Shown: positions 59,540 through 64,000 of the stretch, in pieces
How the letters are laid out: the number at the start of each line of letters is the position of its first letter
Numbering within the stretch: position 1 is the first letter of the stretch
Origin: Hydra vulgaris
Lineage: Eukaryota; Cnidaria; Hydrozoa; Anthoathecata; Hydridae
Direction of reading: 5' to 3'
NCBI RefSeq assembly: GCF_038396675.1
Contig: NC_088927.1
Coordinates: 41,562,501-41,626,500 of the forward strand
Length of the DNA: 64,000 bases
The notes under the pieces: model-generated
What the model saw: only the letters and a program-made list of their open reading frames with translations
Told to the model about the DNA's origin: nothing
The model's database searches: none
Made by a program: the position numbers and the translations under genes

Positions 59540-62490
59540 CAATAGTGGAAATTGGGCTACTGTTGGGACAAGGAGGAGGAGGAAAGGGGGAAGAGAGCTC
59601 TGAAGCTGAGAGGGAGGAGGATGAGCAGGAAGGTGGAGGTTAAATGGTTTGGTACGTTGAATGAGGGCTCTAGGACCGGTAAAGGAAGATAGCTATCTGA
59701 TGCGATGGAGAGGAGGAAGTTAGACATACTGTGTGTGCAGGAGACCAGGTGGAATGGCAGCAAGACCAGTAGCATTAGTGGTGGCTTCAAACTCTTTTAT
59801 CATGGTGTCGACAGGAAGAGAAATGGAGTAGGGGTAATTCTGAAAGAGGAGTTTAGTAAGAGTGTAGTGGAGGTAAAGAGAGTAAGTGACAGAGTGATCA
59901 GTGTAAAGTTAGAAACTGATGGGGTGATGATGAATGTCATCAGTGCTTATGCTCCTCAGGTAGGGTGCGATACGGAGGAGAAAGAAGAATTCTGGAAGGA
60001 GTTAGATAAAGTTGTTCTGCAGGTTCCTATAGAAGAGAGAACGATTCTTGGAGCAGATTTTAATGGACATGTTGGTGAAGGGAACAGTGGTGATGAGGAG
60101 GTGATAGGTAGGTATGGGGTTAAAGAAAGGAATACAGAAAGACAAATGGTGGTAGATTTTGCTAAAAGGATAAAGATGGCTGTAGTTAACACTTATTTTA
60201 AGAAAAAGGAAGAGCACAGTGTGACGTATAAGAGTGGGGGAAGAGGTACACAGGTTGACTATATCCTCTGTAGGAGAAGAAACCTGAAAGAGGTTAGTGA
60301 TTGCAAGTTGGTACCAGGAGAAAGTGTAGCTAAACAGCATAGGATGGTGATATATAGGATGGTTTTGGAGGTAAAGAAGAAGAAAAAAAGTGAGAGCAGA
60401 ACCTAAGATCAGTTGGTGGAAGTTAAAGGATGATGACTGTTGTGTAAAGTTCAGGGATGAGGTGAGACAGGCACTGGGTGGTGGTGTTCTGGATACCTGG
60501 GATGAGACGTCAAATACAGTGAGGGATGTGGCTAGGAAGATACTTGGTGTGACATCAGGACAGACGAAGATAGACAAGGAGATGTGGTGGTAGAATGAGG
60601 AAGTTCAGGAAAGTTTAAGAGGAAAGCGGTTGGGTAAAAAGAATTGGCGTTTTCAGCAAGATGAAGAAAGTAGACAGAAGTACAAGGAGATGTGTGGCAA
60701 GACAAAGAGAGCAGTGGCAAAAGCTAAAGAAAAGGCATATAGTAATCTGTATGAGAAGTTGAACACTAAGAAAGGGGAAAAAGGTCTGTACAGATTGGCC
60801 AGACAGAGAAACCGTGATGGGTAGGATGTGCAGCAGGTTAGGATGGTTAAGGATAAAAATGGAAATGTGTTGTCTAGTGAGGAGAGTGTCTTGGAAGGTG
60901 GAAGGAGTATTTTGAGGAACTGATGAATCAAGAGAATAATAGGGAAGGAAGGTTAGAAAAGACAGAGGTTTTAAATTAGGAGGTTCCCCAGGTGAGCAAG
61001 GAGGAAGTAGGGGCTGCAGTTCTGAGAATGAAGTTTGGTAAGGCAATTGGACCGGATGATATTCCAGTGGAGGCATGGAAATGTTCGGAAGAGATAGCAG
61101 TGGAGTTTTTGACAGGGTTATTTAACAGAATCTTGGAAGGTCAGAAAATGCCTAAGGAGTGGAGACACAGCATAATGGTGTCAATTTTTAAGAATAAGGG
61201 CGACGTTCAGAGCTGTAGTAATTACAGGGGAATAAAGTTGATCAGCCTGAAATCTGGGAAAGAGTAGTGGAAGCTCGGCTTAGAGAAAAAGTAGAGATCT
61301 GTGAGCAGCAGTATGGTTTCATGCCAGCTAAGTGCACCACAGATGCTATGTTTGCTCTGAGAGTGTTAATGAAGAAGTATAGAGAAAGAACAGAAGGAGT
61401 TACATGGTGTGGCTTGAAGAAAGCTTATGATAGAGTTTCCAAGACAGGAGCTGAGGTATTGTATGAGGAGGTCAGGAGTAGCGGAAAGGTATGTGAGGGT
61501 GGTGCAGGATATGTATGAGAACAGTGTGACAGCAGTGAGATGTGCAGTAGGAATAACAGACAGGTTTAAAGTGAAGGTAGGACTACATCAGAGATCAGCC
61601 CTGAGTCCCTTCCTGTTCGCAATTGTAATGGAAAAACTGATGGACGAAGTTAGACAGAAGTTCCCTCGGACTATGATGTTTGCTGATGACATTGTGATCT
61701 GTAGTGAGAGTAGGGAGCAAGTGGAGGTAAACTTGGAAAGATAGAGGTATGCTTTGGAAAGCAGGGGAATGAAAGTGAGTAGAAGTAAAACAGAGTGCAT
61801 GTGAGTGAATGAGAGGGCAGACGGTGGACAGGTCCAGTTACAAGGAGTTGATTTGGTGAAGGTCGACGAGTTTACCTACTTAGGGTCGAGGGTACAGAGT
61901 AATGGAGGAAGTGAAATAGAGGTAAAGAGAGTGCAGGTAGGGTGGTGTGGATGGCACAAAGTGTCTGGTGTGATCTGTGATAAAAGGATGTCGGCTAGAA
62001 TGAAGGGTAAGATCTATAGGACGGTGTTGAGACCTGCTATGTTGTATGGACTGGAGATAGTGGCACTGACAAAGAGACAAGTGAAGAAGATGGAGGTGTC
62101 TGAGATTTGGAGTGACGATGAAGAATAGGAACAGAAATGAATTTATTAGAGGATCAGCGTGTTTTGGAGATAAAGTTAGAGAATCGACCTTGAGATGGTT
62201 TGGACATGTACAGAGGAGACAGGAGAGCTATATTGGCAGGAAGGTTTTGGGGATGGAACTTCCAGGTAAGAGGAGGAGAGGTAGACCTAAGAGGAGGTTT
62301 ATGGATGCAGTGGTGGAGGTTATGAGAGTAGCTGGTGTGTCAGTGGAGGACACTCATGAAAGGGCTAGATGGAGGAGTTTGATCCGCTATGGCGATCCCT
62401 AAACGGGAAATGCCGAAAGAAAAGAAGATTATTTATTATTGCGTTTTTTTGATTTGTCATAAAAATAAATAAATAAATTATTCACTTAAT
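59540..62490 (+). mobile_element. RTE-like LINE retrotransposon
   Basis: This block is clearly more G-rich on the plus strand than its surroundings, with GAGG/AGG-rich codons, from about 59560 to 62400. It ends in a short A-rich tail with AAATAAATAAATAAATTA (62465-62482), typical of RTE 3' ends. It holds an endonuclease-reverse transcriptase ORF of the widespread RTE/BovB-like type. Confidence 0.8.
59705..62402 (+). pseudogene. RTE endonuclease-reverse transcriptase, broken
   Basis: 59705-60406: apurinic-type endonuclease with LDILCVQETRWNGSK, VISAYAPQVGC, LGADFNGHVGEG and DYILCRRRNLKEV. A frameshift in the A-run near 60385 leads to 60390-60824 (KISWWKLKDD...), with stops near 60591 and 60822. 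60992-61267: reverse transcriptase start with GKAIGPDDIPVEAWK, ifKNKGD and NYRGIKL. 61267-61518: QQYGFMPAKCTTDAMFALR and LKKAYDRV; the catalytic Asp normally before LEKAYD is lost. 61427-61744: ENSVTAVRCAVG, SALSPFLFAIVME and intact FADDIVI. 61805-62402: EFTYLGSRVQSNGG, RWFGHVQRR and GRPKRRFMD, ending with the usual GDP. At least five frame breaks. Confidence 0.85.
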
Positions 62491-62956
62491 GAATCATATT
62501 GTGAAAAACAATCCCAATGGTACATTTGCAATTAAGCATACAATAATATATGGCTATCTAATAGTTATAATTGAACACAGCAAAGACAGAACAGAAAGCA
62601 ATTGCTTGGATCGCGGCAGCTTTTTCGAGTTTAATACCGTTTGTCTTTTATAAAAATAGGCTTTGACCCATCAATAAATTTCAAATTCCTTAAACAAAAT
62701 TTCAGTATAACAAGTACTTTGACCATGTAAAATCTCCAAACCTCTGAAAGTGAGGGGCTAATATGAGTATTTATTATACCTTAATTCAATTACAACAACT
62801 TCATTTAACATATAAACACACCCGGGTTTGAAGTTTGCACTATGTCTGAAAGTTATTTATCTTAAACATCAAAAATTCTTGTAATATAGCAACGATATAA
62901 CAACAACAGGTTACAACAACAATGTTAGCATATAAAAAATCGACAAGTGATGACAG
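62491..62956. other. No gene seen
   Basis: AT-rich interval between the LINE tail and the exon-like sequence on the minus strand. Confidence 0.5.
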
Positions 62957-62962
62957 TTTATT
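62957..62962 (-). terminator. AATAAA polyadenylation signal
   Basis: AATAAA on the minus strand, 38 nt past the stop codon at 63000. Confidence 0.5.
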
Positions 62963-62999
62963 CAATTTCTTTATATAAAAAATTTCTTTCCATTAAAGA

Positions 63000-63134
63000 T
63001 TATGATTCTCTAATGCATTTGTAACAATCTTCTAAATCAGTTTGTTGTAAAAACAACGTTTTAAAGGTAGAAAAGTCTCCATTGTCTGGTAAAATCATTG
63101 CAAGTTTAACATCATCAACCGGCTTTGTTGCAAG
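63000..63134 (-). CDS. Last exon of an unidentified gene
   Basis: The exon begins after a long pyrimidine tract and CAG (acceptor AG at 63135-63136) and encodes 44 residues to TAA at 63000-63002: it starts LATKPVDDVKLAMILPDN, then FKTLFLQQTDLEDCYKC. The strong acceptor, clean frame, balanced amino-acid make-up and AATAAA 38 nt later all fit a genuine terminal exon. The upstream exon was not joined with certainty, and I do not recognise the protein. Confidence 0.55.
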   Translation of the reverse strand, partial: LATKPVDDVKLAMILPDNGDFSTFKTLFLQQTDLEDCYKCIRES

Positions 63135-63455
63135 CTGAAAAAAAAAGCAACAACAAAAAAAAAAAACGAATAATAAAAGATGGCCACTTTTAAATGTAGT
63201 AAAAACCTGCTTTCATTCCTTTTTTTTTTTTATTGGTTCCCATTCTTTGTTAGTTTTTATTGCTTCTTTTCTTGAATTCTCCTTCAGTATTACTGTAACA
63301 TATTTTGCATGCATTGAACCGTAACACGTGTAAATACTTTGTAAGATTTAATTTAATTTTCTTAACAGTTAACAGTAATATTTTTCCAATTTTTGGCTTA
63401 TGTTTTTTTTTTTTCCGATTATGTCATAAACCAATGATTTAGCAAAAAAAAACTT

Positions 63456-63790
63456 TCATTCCAGAAGCTTGCTAATCATTTGTTTCACAAGGTCGAGACA
63501 AAAGTCAAATTTAGATGCTTTAAAAACTTTTTCCATTAATTCTGCTGATTATCATTTCTTTTTAATGTTGTTGCAACTGTTTGATCAAATTTATCTTGTT
63601 GCATAAAGTTAAAATTTTTAGTAAAGGAGTTTACTAGATTTTGTTGAAAAGTTATAAAATATTTTCGATTAATTAAATACAGTTCAATTAAAAAGAGTTC
63701 AATGAAGAGTATTCGAAATTTCTGCACTAGTGCTGAAGATTTTTTATTAACTGAGTTACGTCGGTAATGTGCAGAAGAGAAATAAACAAC
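63456..63790 (-). CDS. Possible upstream exon(s) of an unidentified gene
   Basis: On the minus strand 63790-63536 is open (with RRNSVNKKSSALVQKFRI, then LYLINRKYFITFQQNL and DKFDQTVATTLKRND). The overlapping frame 63545-63456 encodes ELMEKVFKASKFDFCLDLVK and ends at TGA 63456-63458. If the two belong together, a one-base shift or a short intron (AATCAG acceptor near 63546) is needed. The composition looks protein-like, but AT-rich random sequence cannot be excluded. Its relation to the exon at 63000-63134 is unknown. Confidence 0.3.
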
Positions 63791-63909
63791 TATGTTGGTT
63801 GCGTAATTCTTTTTTACTTTTTAAGTTCTGTTGACCAGTCCCAACAAACACCAAGCTTATTAAGTCGCATCAACATTATAATTTATAAAATGTAGTGTCT
63901 TAAGCATCG

Positions 63910-63991
63910 ATTGTCCCTTACTCGATGTAAGGGACAATTCTAAGAATAAAATGATGAACTTAGAATAATTTTTTCTTAAGAAAATTATTCT
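63910..63991. repeat. Two short perfect hairpins
   Basis: ATTGTCCCTTA at 63910-63920 pairs with 63928-63938 (loop CTCGATG). AGAATAATTTT at 63962-63972 pairs with 63981-63991. Confidence 0.8.
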
Positions 63992-64000
63992 AATTTTTTC

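Noticed and set aside
59557..61076. Several minus-strand frames of 62-191 codons
   Set aside because: They are the opposite strand of the RTE coding region; low-complexity Ser/Leu/Pro translations of AG-rich DNA.

Overview
The window looks like animal nuclear DNA, most probably from a cnidarian such as Hydra. It is very AT-rich, has long (TA)n arrays and GT/AG introns, and is packed with decayed transposons of many superfamilies whose predicted proteins resemble families abundant in Hydra. No bacterial, plasmid or phage organisation is visible. The species call is inference; the transposon families are read from protein motifs and terminal repeats.

Layout. 1-12.4 kb: a pogo/CENP-B-like fragment (minus), a nearly intact hAT transposase with one in-frame stop (1808-4399), a BED-finger exon and a hAT terminus, a RAG1/Transib-like transposase relic (5849-7407), a LINE C-terminal fragment (minus) and a broken piggyBac transposase (minus, 10653-12393). 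12.5-18.7 kb: an inverted repeat array, then a 5.8-kb DNA transposon (Academ-like, tentative) with matching terminal inverted repeats, itself split by an 878-bp nested element. 18.7-28.9 kb: a hAT relic, a 243-bp foldback, a Ty3/gypsy element with short LTRs, and an intron-containing TIR transposon, separated by four long (TA)n arrays. 28.9-40.5 kb: a mariner element, copy A of a dispersed repeat (with later insertions), a hAT relic invaded by a Tc1/mariner relic, and a second RAG1/Transib-like relic. 40.5-52.2 kb: a 472-bp miniature element carrying two stem-loops, a LINE, an unclassified transposon fragment, a 448-bp tandem duplication, copy B of the dispersed repeat and a hAT tail. 53-62.5 kb: a LINE tail (minus), a Tc1 element with both ends, a small host-type gene (57.0-57.7 kb, minus) and an RTE-like LINE. 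62.9-63.8 kb: exon-like sequence of an unidentified gene (minus).

Almost every long coding stretch is a broken mobile-element gene, so the genes do not form a pathway. The part that looks like living host sequence is the two-exon, 75-residue secreted protein at 57223-57662 (minus), with a signal peptide, two cysteines and a Gly-Lys-Arg processing/amidation motif, plus the exon with a nearby AATAAA at 63000-63134. The peptide gene is the best candidate for something undescribed.
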